Shown here piece by piece: positions 1 through 6,128 of a stretch of DNA of 7,707 bases. Below the pieces are notes generated by a model. The model made no database searches. It had not been told where the DNA came from and saw only the letters and a list, made by a program, of their open reading frames with translations. The stretch covers positions 1 through 7,707 of the forward strand of contig JAICRA010000058.1 of the NCBI GenBank assembly GCA_025937615.1. Direction: 5' to 3'. A program made the translations under genes and the position numbers. The stretch's first letter is position 1; each line of letters begins with the position of its first letter. The DNA comes from Thermomicrobiales bacterium. GTDB lineage: Bacteria; Chloroflexota; Chloroflexia; Thermomicrobiales; UBA6265.

Positions 1-170
1 ATGATCAGGACCCGGCCGGCAGCCACCTGCCCGGCCAGAGGGTGACGGCGGTCGATGATGACACCGGTCTCGGGATCGAACCCTCCCCAGAAACTGAGCG
101 GAATGTCCGCCGCAAGCGCCTCGCCGCGAGCGGAACCGCTTGCGACTGATCGCCCCGGCACCACCGTCAC
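1..170 (-). CDS. Aconitase X small (swivel) subunit, DUF126-type, partial
   Basis: This is the N-terminal part (56 codons) of the small subunit of an aconitase X (AcnX) dehydratase; the rest lies beyond the left edge. Reading the minus strand from a GTG at 170-168 gives a protein with the family's typical stretch PLSFWGGFDPETG, then IIDRRHPLAG and GRVLI at residues 24-56. In AcnX enzymes this swivelling domain closes over the active site of the large subunit; the Ser-rich catalytic segment of the family normally comes just after GRVL and so is not visible here. The GTG overlaps the large-subunit stop codon (GTGA, 170-167), the usual sign of translational coupling between two subunits of one enzyme. 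Further GTG codons at 164 and 161 are possible starts but would lose the overlap. The family call is secure; the substrate is not. Confidence 0.88.
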   Translation of the reverse strand, partial: MTVVPGRSVASGSARGEALAADIPLSFWGGFDPETGVIIDRRHPLAGQVAAGRVLI

Positions 171-1447
171 GCTTGCCACGGTCCGTCGGCTCTCATAACG
201 CGGCCCGCGATCGCGGATGCGACGCATTCCTCTGTCGTCGCGAAGACCGAATCGACGCCCAGCAAACCCGGACCGTAATGAGCATATTTGGCAGAGTTGG
301 TCATCAGGACTTTGGCGTCTGGATCCACCAATGGAGCGACGACGATACAGGTGTCGGCTGTGACGCGGGCGCCGAATGCTTCGAGAATCGCCAGCTCACC
401 AGAGCGGGCAAGGAGATCTCTGACGGCGCGGCTGGTTGTCACAAAGACCCGAACCGATGGCGATGCTCGAGAGCCTGACATGAGTTTGGCTAGCGCGCGG
501 CACTCGGCGAGGCTGCAGTGCGGACTGCCGAAAGCAACGACGTCAACTTGCGAGCCCATTGTTGTCGTCAGCGCTTCGCGCGTCCGCTGCAGGTCCGTCA
601 TCGAGATGGTCAAGGTGCGTCGGGCTGCCCTATAGCCTAGCGCGTCTGAAAGAGTCGGAGCCTCGGGAGTGATGCCGGCGATGTGAAACATCGCCACTTC
701 ACCGGAAGAAGCCGCGGCCGCGGCCATCGCCTTCAGCTGGTCCTCGGTCGGTTTGCACTCGAGGCCCGTGACGACTGGTATCTCCTCGGCCACGACTGAA
801 CCAAGCAGATAGCCGAGCACCGGATAGAAATCATCGCGAAGCGCGAGTTCTGGTGGAATTGGCTCGAGTTCGACCACGACTTTGGCCAACCTCGGTTCCT
901 CGAGGTGGAGCCCAGCCGCAGGCACGCGACCGGTCAGTGCGCAGCAGATATCGAGGTAATCGCCGTAGCGATTCGTGCGCGCGCCGATCACAGAGTTTGC
1001 GAACGCGACTGCGTTCGACTCGGACCAGGCGATTTGTTCACCGAAGACCGGGGCGTGCTCTGTCTGGTAAGGAGCGCAGGTGAACGTCGATCGCGCACCC
1101 ATCCGCAAGTACGCCTGACCCAGGCGACTTGCTCGCTCAGCGTACGCGGCATCCAATTCGAAGTCGTGCCACCGTTCCCGATCCATCGACATCACGTTGA
1201 GCGTCGTTGGCACCGCGACGCGGCCACCGAGCTCTGCGAGCCGCTCGGCGAACGCGAGGCCCGCTCCGCCCGTAAGAATGACTCCGTCAACGTGGGCGCG
1301 AGTGACCGGCAGGAGCGACGAAGCCCCATACAGTGGCGCCATGCGAGTGAGGATCCGCATGGCAAGTTGAACGGCGGGACCCTGAGCCCCGTCCAGCATT
1401 GCTCGCTCGTCCGCGTCGAGCGTGAGATTCACCGGGTGGGCGACCAC
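167..1447 (-). CDS. Aconitase X large catalytic subunit (DUF521)
   Basis: This is the 426-aa catalytic subunit of aconitase X, an iron-sulfur dehydratase. Seen in the sequence: TGGAGLAFAERLAELGG (residues 59-75), TCAPYQ with Cys124, WSESNAVAFANSVIGARTNRYGD (141-163; shown here only as landmarks W141, N145, N158, D163), CC at 168-169, GSPHCSLAEC (307-316) and a TNSAKYAHYGPG segment at 383-394. The conserved Cys124, Cys311 and Cys367 are the likely cluster ligands by family position; that assignment is inference. Known members use different substrates: cis-3-hydroxy-L-proline in some proteobacteria and phosphomevalonate in archaea. The split into two genes, rather than one fused chain, resembles the archaeal and type I bacterial forms, but this does not fix the substrate. 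The start is GTG at 1447-1445; an overlapping ATG at 1449 is in another frame. GGGAAG lies about 14 nt upstream, a weak ribosome site. No pathway genes for proline or isoprenoids are in view. Confidence 0.9.
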   Translation of the reverse strand: MVAHPVNLTLDADERAMLDGAQGPAVQLAMRILTRMAPLYGASSLLPVTRAHVDGVILTGGAGLAFAERLAELGGRVAVPTTLNVMSMDRERWHDFELDAAYAERASRLGQAYLRMGARSTFTCAPYQTEHAPVFGEQIAWSESNAVAFANSVIGARTNRYGDYLDICCALTGRVPAAGLHLEEPRLAKVVVELEPIPPELALRDDFYPVLGYLLGSVVAEEIPVVTGLECKPTEDQLKAMAAAAASSGEVAMFHIAGITPEAPTLSDALGYRAARRTLTISMTDLQRTREALTTTMGSQVDVVAFGSPHCSLAECRALAKLMSGSRASPSVRVFVTTSRAVRDLLARSGELAILEAFGARVTADTCIVVAPLVDPDAKVLMTNSAKYAHYGPGLLGVDSVFATTEECVASAIAGRVMRADGPWQA

Positions 1448-1547
1448 ATCACGCTAGGTATCTTCCCGCGACGATTGGTGAAAGTTACAGGACGAAGGAA
1501 CCCAACCAGTGCTCCTCGGGAGAAATGAGTTAGTGGACCATGTGTCG

Positions 1548-1844
1548 CTAATTGGCGATCGGAAGTGCCTCGGCCGTCACGGCAAACTCGTCACCGCTGT
1601 ACCTGTCTTCCTCGGACAGCATCGGCGACATCATCTGCTGAATCGCCATTACGTGGGCGCATGTCCCGAGCACATGGGTCGAGAATGCATGGCATGAGCA
1701 CCGCCAGTGACCATCGCGCAGTTCCACGCTGTGGTCGTCATGACCGCCGTGAAATGTCGCCTGGAGCGAATGGATGCGGACACGTTCTGGTTCCCGGGCA
1801 TACCGATGCGCTTTCTCGATCTTCCCGATCATGCTCGAGTTCAT
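1548..1844 (-). CDS. Small SWIM zinc-finger protein
   Basis: This is a 98-aa protein whose core is a SWIM-type zinc finger. The pattern CxC-x10-CxH is complete: Cys49, Cys51, Cys62 and His64, in the context WRCSCHAF and GTCAHVMAIQ. SWIM fingers bind DNA or protein and are found in MuDR transposases, SWI2/SNF2 helicase partners and small stand-alone bacterial proteins; this one has no other domain. The N-terminal half (KIEKAHRYAREPERVRIHSL, then an H-rich FHGGHDDHSVEL) looks like a compact beta-rich lead-in and is similar to other small SWIM proteins I recall from Chloroflexota (recall, not searched). The ATG at 1844 has GGGAG 11 nt upstream (1860-1856); Met5 is an alternative. It is followed after 97 bp by the aconitase X genes on the same strand, so co-transcription is possible, and is preceded by an intrinsic terminator at 1937-1979. 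Function unknown; a DNA-binding or regulatory role is plausible. Confidence 0.85.
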   Translation of the reverse strand: MNSSMIGKIEKAHRYAREPERVRIHSLQATFHGGHDDHSVELRDGHWRCSCHAFSTHVLGTCAHVMAIQQMMSPMLSEEDRYSGDEFAVTAEALPIAN

Positions 1845-1936
1845 GTTGTTGACTACTCCCTTCAGCGGACGCGGATGCTACGAAACGCCGGTTTTTCAAT
1901 CCCGAGACGACGTCGCTATCACGGCGGCGGTCGACT

Positions 1937-1979
1937 AAAAACAAGAACAGCACCCCGGCGCGTTCGCCATAGGTGCTGT
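1937..1979 (-). terminator. Intrinsic terminator/attenuator upstream of the SWIM gene
   Basis: On the minus strand an 8-bp perfect stem ACAGCACC/GGTGCTGT (1979-1972 with 1954-1947) encloses a second stem GGCG/CGCC (1968-1965 with 1960-1957) with loop AACG. The internal loop TAT/GG can form two G-U wobbles when read as minus-strand RNA. The stem is followed directly by TCTTGTTTTT (1946-1937). The plus-strand reading has no T-tract, so the terminator acts on minus-strand transcripts. No annotated minus-strand gene lies upstream of it (mobA points the other way), so it must end a small RNA or attenuate the leader of the SWIM gene, whose ATG is 92 nt further on. Confidence 0.75.
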
Positions 1980-2071
1980 CCGCTGCTCATGCGGTATGGT
2001 GTTATCCGATCCATGGGCAAGACTCCGACCGGAGTGAACCCTGGGCCAACCGCCGCGATGCGGCTGATTAC
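1937..2071 (-). ncRNA. Candidate small RNA or attenuated leader
   Basis: A transcript starting about 7 nt after the TATAAT box at 2083-2078 and ending at the terminator would be about 135 nt long. It contains several potential hairpins: GCCGC/GCGGC with a 3-nt loop near its 5' end (2059-2047), ACTCC-GGTC-GGAGT in the middle (about 2035-2022) with flanking GGG/CCC that can close it, CCGC-ATGAGCA-GCGG just before the terminator, and the terminator itself. I do not recognise it as 6S, SRP, tmRNA or any riboswitch I can recall. It could be an independent small RNA or the 5' part of the SWIM mRNA, with read-through controlled at the terminator. Existence is inferred from promoter plus terminator only; no conservation can be judged from one sequence. 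Confidence 0.4.
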
Positions 2072-2077
2072 CTCAGG

Positions 2078-2106
2078 ATTATAGTGGGGCGCAACCGGCA
2101 TGGCCA
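2078..2106 (-). promoter_or_regulatory. Candidate minus-strand promoter with perfect -10 box
   Basis: A perfect TATAAT lies at 2083-2078 on the minus strand. Seventeen bases upstream is TGGCCA (2106-2101), 4 of 6 matches to TTGACA. The -35 part overlaps the first codons of mobA. The predicted start is near 2071, reading toward the terminator at 1979-1937 and the SWIM gene. Overlapping it on the plus strand is TATAGT (2080-2085), but this has no recognisable -35 and sits only 14 nt before the mobA ATG. So the mobA promoter is not clear from sequence. Confidence 0.5.
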
Positions 2107-2801
2107 GTCCTGAATCCAGCTCTGGTACGAACAGTGGAAATACGCTGAACGGATGGAATGCTCCACTCAGCGCCGCGGCACTCGCAGGCGGAGCGAGCCG
2201 GCGCATGGGTAGCGACAAGGCTCTTTTGCCGCTCGTAGCGGGCGGCGAGCCCTTGCTTGGACTCGTGCTGAAGCAACTCGCCAACGTCTCAGATGATCTG
2301 CTCGTAGTGGCAAACAAACAGGAGCGGTATGCGCTGTTTGGAGTCCGCATCGTCCCTGATCTTCATCCTCACGTCGGGGCTCTAGGCGGCATTCAGGCCG
2401 CGATCGCGAGGTCCGCGCGCAAGCATTGCCTGGTGGTCGCCTGCGATATGCCGTTCCTCAGTTTGCCTCTTTTGCGGCGAATGGCCAGTGAGCCCCGAGA
2501 TTACGATGTCCTTGTCCCATTGATCCCGGGTGAGAGCCGACAACGGCCAGACGGACTGGTGTTCCAGACGCTCCATGCGATCTACAGCAAGCGGTGCCTG
2601 CCGTTCATCGAGAAGCGGATTGCGGAGGGAAAAAAACAGGTCATTGGCTTTTTCGAGGACGTGCGAGTTCGCACGCTCGACGTGGGCGAGATCGTGCGTT
2701 GGGATCCCGACTTGCGGTCATTCTTCAATGCCAATACCCCTGAGGCGCTGCTCACGGCAGCTGAAATGAGTGCGCCGTCGGAACACGGGTCCAACTTTTG
2801 A
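2100..2801 (+). CDS. mobA: Molybdenum cofactor guanylyltransferase MobA
   Basis: This enzyme transfers GMP from GTP to molybdopterin-bound molybdenum, making the guanine dinucleotide form of the cofactor used by DMSO-reductase-type enzymes; it acts in the cytoplasm. The 233-aa protein shows the nucleotidyltransferase fingerprint LAGGASRRMGSDKA at residues 28-41, with Arg34/Arg35 and Lys40 in the nucleotide loop, GALGGIQAAI at 93-102, the metal-binding ACDMPFL with Asp116 at 114-120, TLHAIYSKRCL at 157-167 and the terminal FNANTPE at 209-215. Length fits the family, with about 20 extra, probably disordered residues before the first strand. The ATG at 2100 is preceded by GGGG (2086-2089), a modest ribosome site. 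Other NTP-transferases (MocA, IspD, GlmU types) share the first motif, but the NTPE ending and overall length favour MobA. No other molybdenum cofactor gene is in the window. Confidence 0.88.
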   Translation: MASPESSSGTNSGNTLNGWNAPLSAAALAGGASRRMGSDKALLPLVAGGEPLLGLVLKQLANVSDDLLVVANKQERYALFGVRIVPDLHPHVGALGGIQAAIARSARKHCLVVACDMPFLSLPLLRRMASEPRDYDVLVPLIPGESRQRPDGLVFQTLHAIYSKRCLPFIEKRIAEGKKQVIGFFEDVRVRTLDVGEIVRWDPDLRSFFNANTPEALLTAAEMSAPSEHGSNF

Positions 2802-2862
2802 CGTTGTCGAGGCGGACCAACACTGATCCGCACGGAACAATTAGAGCAAGGGACCGAAGGCC

Positions 2863-3246
2863 ATGGAGCGACGATCGACGACTGCATTTGCCGGCGCCAG
2901 CGTCCTACTCGATCGGGGTGTGAGAGATCGGTTGAGGTTAGCCTGGCGTCTCCTTCGGGACGAACGGGTTTCCGCCTTGAAGTTCACGCTTCCCGTGTTA
3001 ATTGGGATCTACGTCCTTTCGCCGATCGACTCGATTCCTGACGTTTTCCTCGGCCTCGGCCATATTGACGATCTCGGAGTCGTCACCGCGGGAGTGTTGA
3101 TCGTTTCCCGATTGATCCCTTGGCTGGCGCCTAGAAATGTCGTCGACGAACATTTGCGGGACATGGGTATGAGCGATCCCACGGCGCAGACTGCAAGCGG
3201 GGACACGCATGATGTCGTCGAGGCCCGGTTCACCGTCCGCGGCTAA
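2863..3246 (+). CDS. DUF1232 (YkvA-like) membrane-associated protein
   Basis: This is a 127-aa protein of the DUF1232 family. The signature is at residues 53-72: SPIDSIPD followed by a Gly-rich turn and HIDDLGVV. It is flanked by two hydrophobic stretches, about 39-52 (LKFTLPVLIGIYVL) and 70-88 (ending RLIPWL), that can insert in or lie on the membrane. An N-terminal basic amphipathic region (RDRLRLAWRLLRDERV, 21-36) precedes them. The biochemical role of the family is not established. The ATG at 2863 has AAGGGA at 2848-2853 with 9 nt spacing, a good ribosome site. It follows mobA by 61 bp on the same strand and precedes the next small gene by 21 bp, so the three are probably one transcript; the link to molybdenum cofactor synthesis looks positional only. 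Confidence 0.82.
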   Translation: MERRSTTAFAGASVLLDRGVRDRLRLAWRLLRDERVSALKFTLPVLIGIYVLSPIDSIPDVFLGLGHIDDLGVVTAGVLIVSRLIPWLAPRNVVDEHLRDMGMSDPTAQTASGDTHDVVEARFTVRG

Positions 3247-3257
3247 GATCAAAATCT

Positions 3258-3261
3258 AGGA
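3258..3261 (+). promoter_or_regulatory. Ribosome binding site supporting a TTG start
   Basis: AGGA at 3258-3261 lies 6 nt before the TTG at 3268, a suitable spacing. It supports the long form of the small membrane protein over the internal ATG at 3448, which has no purine-rich sequence before it. Confidence 0.55.
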
Positions 3262-3267
3262 TTTGCA

Positions 3268-3585
3268 TTGAGCGACAATTCGCGAAGGCGGGCAGCCACG
3301 TCGGGACGAACTAGGCAGCGAGGCAAGGGCGCGCCTCGCGGCGGGCGCCACGGCCTCACCCGTTCAACGGCAACTGTCCAAGCCGAGCCCTTACCTCGCC
3401 AGGAGACCGATGTCGGCTCGCCAACGCGACACCGTCGGCGCGCAGCAATGGCCGCGGCACCTGCAATTGAGTTGACTCGGGAGCAGGAGTTCGCCTACAT
3501 CCGGTCAGACATGCGGCGGCTGATTATCATCGCCGGTGCGCTGCTCGCGCTCATGCTGGCGTTGCTCATCGTCGTCAATCTTTGA
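3268..3585 (+). CDS. Small basic protein with a single C-terminal membrane helix
   Basis: This is a 105-aa protein of unknown function. Residues 1-60 are rich in Arg, Gly and Ser (for example NSRRRAATSGRTRQRGKG) and are probably disordered and strongly positive. Residues 68-83 (ELTREQEFAYIRSDMR) form a likely amphipathic helix, directly followed by one hydrophobic helix at 84-104 (LIIIAGALLALMLALLIVV) that ends one residue from the C-terminus. This arrangement is that of a tail-anchored protein with its N-terminus in the cytoplasm, where the basic part could contact nucleic acid or phospholipid head groups; that is inference. The start is TTG at 3268, supported by AGGA 6 nt upstream; if the ATG at 3448 is used instead, a 45-aa protein with only the helix part results. 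It is the last gene of the probable mobA-DUF1232 transcript. Confidence 0.65.
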   Translation: MSDNSRRRAATSGRTRQRGKGAPRGGRHGLTRSTATVQAEPLPRQETDVGSPTRHRRRAAMAAAPAIELTREQEFAYIRSDMRRLIIIAGALLALMLALLIVVNL

Positions 3586-3587
3586 GC

Positions 3588-3633
3588 GCTGCCTGGCGGC
3601 AGTACACGCGGGCGCGGGCAGCTGGCCGCGCCC
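3588..3633 (+). terminator. Tandem hairpins in the convergent spacer, possible weak terminator
   Basis: Two hairpins occupy the gap between converging genes. The first is CTGCC-TGGC-GGCAG (3589-3602). The second is a perfect 8-bp stem GGGCGCGG/CCGCGCCC (3610-3617 with 3626-3633) around an 8-nt loop. Neither is followed by a clear T-tract on either strand, so this is not a classic intrinsic terminator. It may act as a transcription pause site or 3'-end stabiliser for transcripts from both sides. Confidence 0.4.
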
Positions 3634-3670
3634 ACTCCACTTTCCGACCTGGACTCTTTTCAAGCGCTAA

Positions 3671-4525
3671 CTAGATTGGTGAATCTTCTTCGTCGACGAC
3701 TTGAACTGCTTCCTCGAACGTCTCGACTTCGCGGTCGCTCTCGACTGAATCTTCTTCGTCGCGCTCGATGGTAAGTGGCTCGGTATCATCCTCTTCGTCT
3801 TCCTCGTCGAACAGGAAGAAATCTGCCTCATCGCGCTGTCGGAGGAGGTCACGGTCGCGCAGGTACGCCCGTGATGTGATCTGGCGCGGGAACGAGACCG
3901 TAGTGGCGACGGACGGGCTGCGGTAGATCTCCCGGATGATGGTCCGCAATGTGTGGCCGGTCAAACCGAGCGCGAAGATTTCGTACCGGTTGCCGCTGGC
4001 CATGAGATCCATCACTCGGCGCGCGGTCTTGGGCTCGACTTCTCCGAGGCGGTCACCGTTGGCGCGCCGAACGACAAGCCTATCGCCTTCCTCGGAAAGG
4101 CGGAGCTCCTCGCCAGAGGAGATGTCTGCCAGCAACGGCAGCTCGCCGGGATTCACGAGCTCGTCGACCCAGGTCTTGCCGACCTCCTCGAGAAAGACGC
4201 TCGTGCGCGGCATGGGACCGGGCCTCGAGACGTTCGCGGACGAGCGGCCGCCGTGACCGCGAAGGATCTCGAGACGCTGGAGATTGCGCCGCGCGATAAG
4301 GTTCGCTGGGTCGGCACGGAGTGCTTTGGAATAGGCCTCCTTTGCTTCATCCAGATTTCCCAGCGAGATGTATGCGCGGCCAAGCCGGTTGAAGGCGTCC
4401 GCGTCTTTTTGAAACCGATCAATGATCTGGAGGTTCAGCGTGACGGCCTCTTCCCAATTCCCCTCGAAGGCGGCCTGACGCGCCTCCTCACCTAGCTGCC
4501 GACGGGTTAGTTGCTTCTGTGCCAA
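3671..4525 (-). CDS. TPR protein with conserved middle domain and acidic tail
   Basis: This 284-aa protein has three parts. Residues about 9-41 and 43-75 are two tetratricopeptide repeats (second one: ADAFNRLGRAYISLGNLDEA then YSKALRADP), a protein-binding scaffold. Residues about 112-205 are a globular alpha/beta domain containing DRLVVRRANGDRLGEVEP and a helix ARRVMDLMASGN, loosely like a HIRAN fold; that likeness is a guess. Residues 239-284 are extremely acidic, with runs of Asp and Glu, and surely disordered. There is no signal peptide or membrane helix. The TTG start is firm: an in-frame TAA sits at 4543-4541 and GGAAGGA lies 8 nt upstream. The nearby ATG at 4533 is out of frame. It follows miaB by 49 bp on the same strand, suggesting one operon. 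A role near tRNA or the ribosome would fit but is unproven. Confidence 0.75.
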   Translation of the reverse strand: MAQKQLTRRQLGEEARQAAFEGNWEEAVTLNLQIIDRFQKDADAFNRLGRAYISLGNLDEAKEAYSKALRADPANLIARRNLQRLEILRGHGGRSSANVSRPGPMPRTSVFLEEVGKTWVDELVNPGELPLLADISSGEELRLSEEGDRLVVRRANGDRLGEVEPKTARRVMDLMASGNRYEIFALGLTGHTLRTIIREIYRSPSVATTVSFPRQITSRAYLRDRDLLRQRDEADFFLFDEEDEEDDTEPLTIERDEEDSVESDREVETFEEAVQVVDEEDSPI

Positions 4526-4533
4526 AAGACCAT

Positions 4534-4540
4534 TCCTTCC
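4534..4540 (-). promoter_or_regulatory. Ribosome binding site for the TPR gene (TTG start)
   Basis: GGAAGGA at 4540-4534 on the minus strand lies 8 nt before the TTG at 4525-4523. With the in-frame TAA at 4543-4541 it leaves TTG as the only workable start. Confidence 0.75.
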
Positions 4541-4574
4541 TTAGCTGCATCTCAACGCTGACGCTGCGGCTCGA

Positions 4575-5936
4575 TCACCGGGGCGCCGAAACTGGCTCAC
4601 CCATCAAGAACCACGGGCTCGTGCTGGTCACGCGGACATCCACGAGCTTTCCTTGCAAATGGCGATCATCGTCGAAGTGCATGAGCGTATTACCTCGTGT
4701 TCGCCCGGTCCAGCGACCCTTTGATCTGGCCTCGACAAGCACTTCAAACGTTTTTCCAAGTTTCTCGGCGTTGATCTCGGACTGAATGCGCTCCTGGAGT
4801 TTCTCCAGTTCGCGGTGCCGCCGGTGCTTCTCTTCCGATGGGATGTCGTCCTCCCACCGAGCGGAAAGCGTCCCGGGCCGAGGTGAGTACATGGCCAGGT
4901 GCACCTTGTCGCAACGCGTCCGTTCCAACAAATCGTACGTCTGATGAAACTGCGTTTCGGTTTCCCCTGGAAACCCAACGATGATATCGGTCGCAACCGT
5001 AGCTTCGGGCATGCGCTCCCTGGTGCGCTGAATACGATCGAACCAGTAGTCCCGCGTGTAGGTTCGTCTCATGCGGCGAAGGACATCATTGTCCCCGGCC
5101 TGGACAGGCAGGTTCATGTGTTCACAGACCGACCACAACTCAGCCATCGCCTCAATAATGTCGTCGGACATGTACTTGGGATGAGATGTTAGGAATCTGA
5201 GTCGGTCGATGCCGGGAACCGCGTCGACCGCCCGCAGCAAGTCGTGGAGACCGGGATTGTCGGGAAGGTCATGGCCATAGGCGTTCACCGTTTGACCAAG
5301 AAGTGTCACCTCCCGCACGCCGCCGGCAGCCAGCCGCTCGACCTCGGCCACGATGTCAGCCAGCGGGCGACTTCGCTCTTTGCCGCGCCGGTAGGGAACG
5401 ATGCAGTAGGAGCACAAGAAATTGCAGCCATAAATGATGGGAACGAACGCCGTGGTACTTGACGTCGAGGTTGAAGCGTCAGCGTAATAGTGCGGCAAGT
5501 CCGACAGGTCGTCGCTGAGTTGGGAAACCTCCGGGGCAACTTTTTCGAGTTCCGCAAAATCCGATGGGTCAAAAAAGAGATCGACGTGCGGAAATTGCTC
5601 TCCGAGTCGGTCGTGTTGCTTTGTCACCATGCACCCGGTCAGCACGACCGAGACATGAGGCCGCTCCCGCTTGAGGCGGAGCAGCGAGTTGAGCTTGCCG
5701 GCGACCTTGTCCTCGGCGGCCTGGCGGACTACGCACGAATTGAGTATGACAATGTCGGCGTTTTGCTCATCCGAAGTCGCCGAGTAGCCGGCCTCTTGCA
5801 GCGTCGCGGCGATCTTCGCGCTATCCGCCTCGTTCATCTGGCAGCCGATTGTCCAAACATGGAACCGCTTGCCGTTGCGCGGTAACGGCGCGGGTGAGGT
5901 CGCCGGTTTGAGCGGGATAAATGGTCGTTGCGGCAT
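4575..5936 (-). CDS. miaB: tRNA-2-methylthio-N6-dimethylallyladenosine synthase MiaB
   Basis: MiaB is a radical-SAM methylthiotransferase that adds a methylthio group to isopentenyl-adenosine 37 of tRNAs reading UNN codons. All three domains are visible (numbering from Met at 5936). The N-terminal UPF0004 domain has FHVWTIGCQMNEADS with Cys32, LNSCVVRQAAEDK with Cys68 and LTGCM with Cys102, which hold the auxiliary cluster. The radical-SAM core has YGCNFLCSYCIVPYRRGKE with Cys171, Cys175 and Cys178, followed by LLGQTVNAYG, LRFLTSHP, MNLPVQAGDNDVLRRMRR and DIIVGFPGET. A TRAM RNA-binding domain closes the protein (about 395-448). The VNAYG and VPYRRG versions point to MiaB rather than RimO or MtaB. 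Length, 453 aa, is normal. The frame is open up to a TTG at 5996, adding 20 residues; I prefer the ATG at 5936, which has GAGG about 12 nt upstream and starts closer to the conserved domain. Likely operon with the TPR gene downstream. Confidence 0.95.
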   Translation of the reverse strand: MPQRPFIPLKPATSPAPLPRNGKRFHVWTIGCQMNEADSAKIAATLQEAGYSATSDEQNADIVILNSCVVRQAAEDKVAGKLNSLLRLKRERPHVSVVLTGCMVTKQHDRLGEQFPHVDLFFDPSDFAELEKVAPEVSQLSDDLSDLPHYYADASTSTSSTTAFVPIIYGCNFLCSYCIVPYRRGKERSRPLADIVAEVERLAAGGVREVTLLGQTVNAYGHDLPDNPGLHDLLRAVDAVPGIDRLRFLTSHPKYMSDDIIEAMAELWSVCEHMNLPVQAGDNDVLRRMRRTYTRDYWFDRIQRTRERMPEATVATDIIVGFPGETETQFHQTYDLLERTRCDKVHLAMYSPRPGTLSARWEDDIPSEEKHRRHRELEKLQERIQSEINAEKLGKTFEVLVEARSKGRWTGRTRGNTLMHFDDDRHLQGKLVDVRVTSTSPWFLMGEPVSAPR

Positions 5937-6027
5937 GTAGTTTGTAGGCCTCGGAATCGTCGGACGCCACTGATTGGCGGCTGTCCTGCTCCTCAAAAAA
6001 GTCCACCTGTCGGCACGCTAATCGATC

Positions 6028-6036
6028 AGTATAGCA
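6028..6036 (-). promoter_or_regulatory. Extended -10 promoter for miaB
   Basis: TGCTATACT at 6036-6028 on the minus strand matches an extended -10 element: TG, one base, then TATACT with 5 of 6 consensus matches. No good -35 hexamer is seen 16-18 bases upstream, as is common for extended -10 promoters. The start would be near 6021, giving an 84-nt leader to the miaB ATG. Confidence 0.5.
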
Positions 6037-6128
6037 GCCGCGACGACCTCGCCCACGAGTGTCGTCGGGGTGGCCCAGGGCCGGCTTACCTTCCTGCACG
6101 AGCTCGCCCTGTCCGGACCTGTGTCAGA

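Noticed and set aside
905..1528. 207-codon plus-strand open frame
   Set aside because: It is antisense to the aconitase X large subunit and has arginine-rich, motif-free translation typical of a GC-rich shadow frame.
1451..1547. Possible promoter or terminator between the SWIM and aconitase X genes
   Set aside because: Only a 4-bp CTCC/GGAG hairpin and no acceptable -35/-10 pair were found, so nothing is claimed there.
2046..2078. Plus-strand sequence AACCGCC...GGCTGATTACCTC resembling the core of the fluoride (crcB) riboswitch
   Set aside because: The match covers only the P2 hairpin and the GCTGAT join. The P1 partner and the pseudoknot strands are not found upstream, and mobA is not a fluoride-response gene.
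1919..2350. 143-codon minus-strand open frame antisense to mobA
   Set aside because: It overlaps the well-supported mobA in antisense and shows no domain. Only its last 31 codons, outside mobA, were kept as a possible leader ORF.
3953..4495. 180-codon plus-strand open frame
   Set aside because: It is the shadow of the TPR gene, which has recognisable repeats and a firm start on the other strand.
5937..5996. TTG start giving MiaB 20 more residues
   Set aside because: There is no ribosome site before the TTG, the extra residues match nothing conserved, and the ATG at 5936 already leaves a normal-length MiaB.
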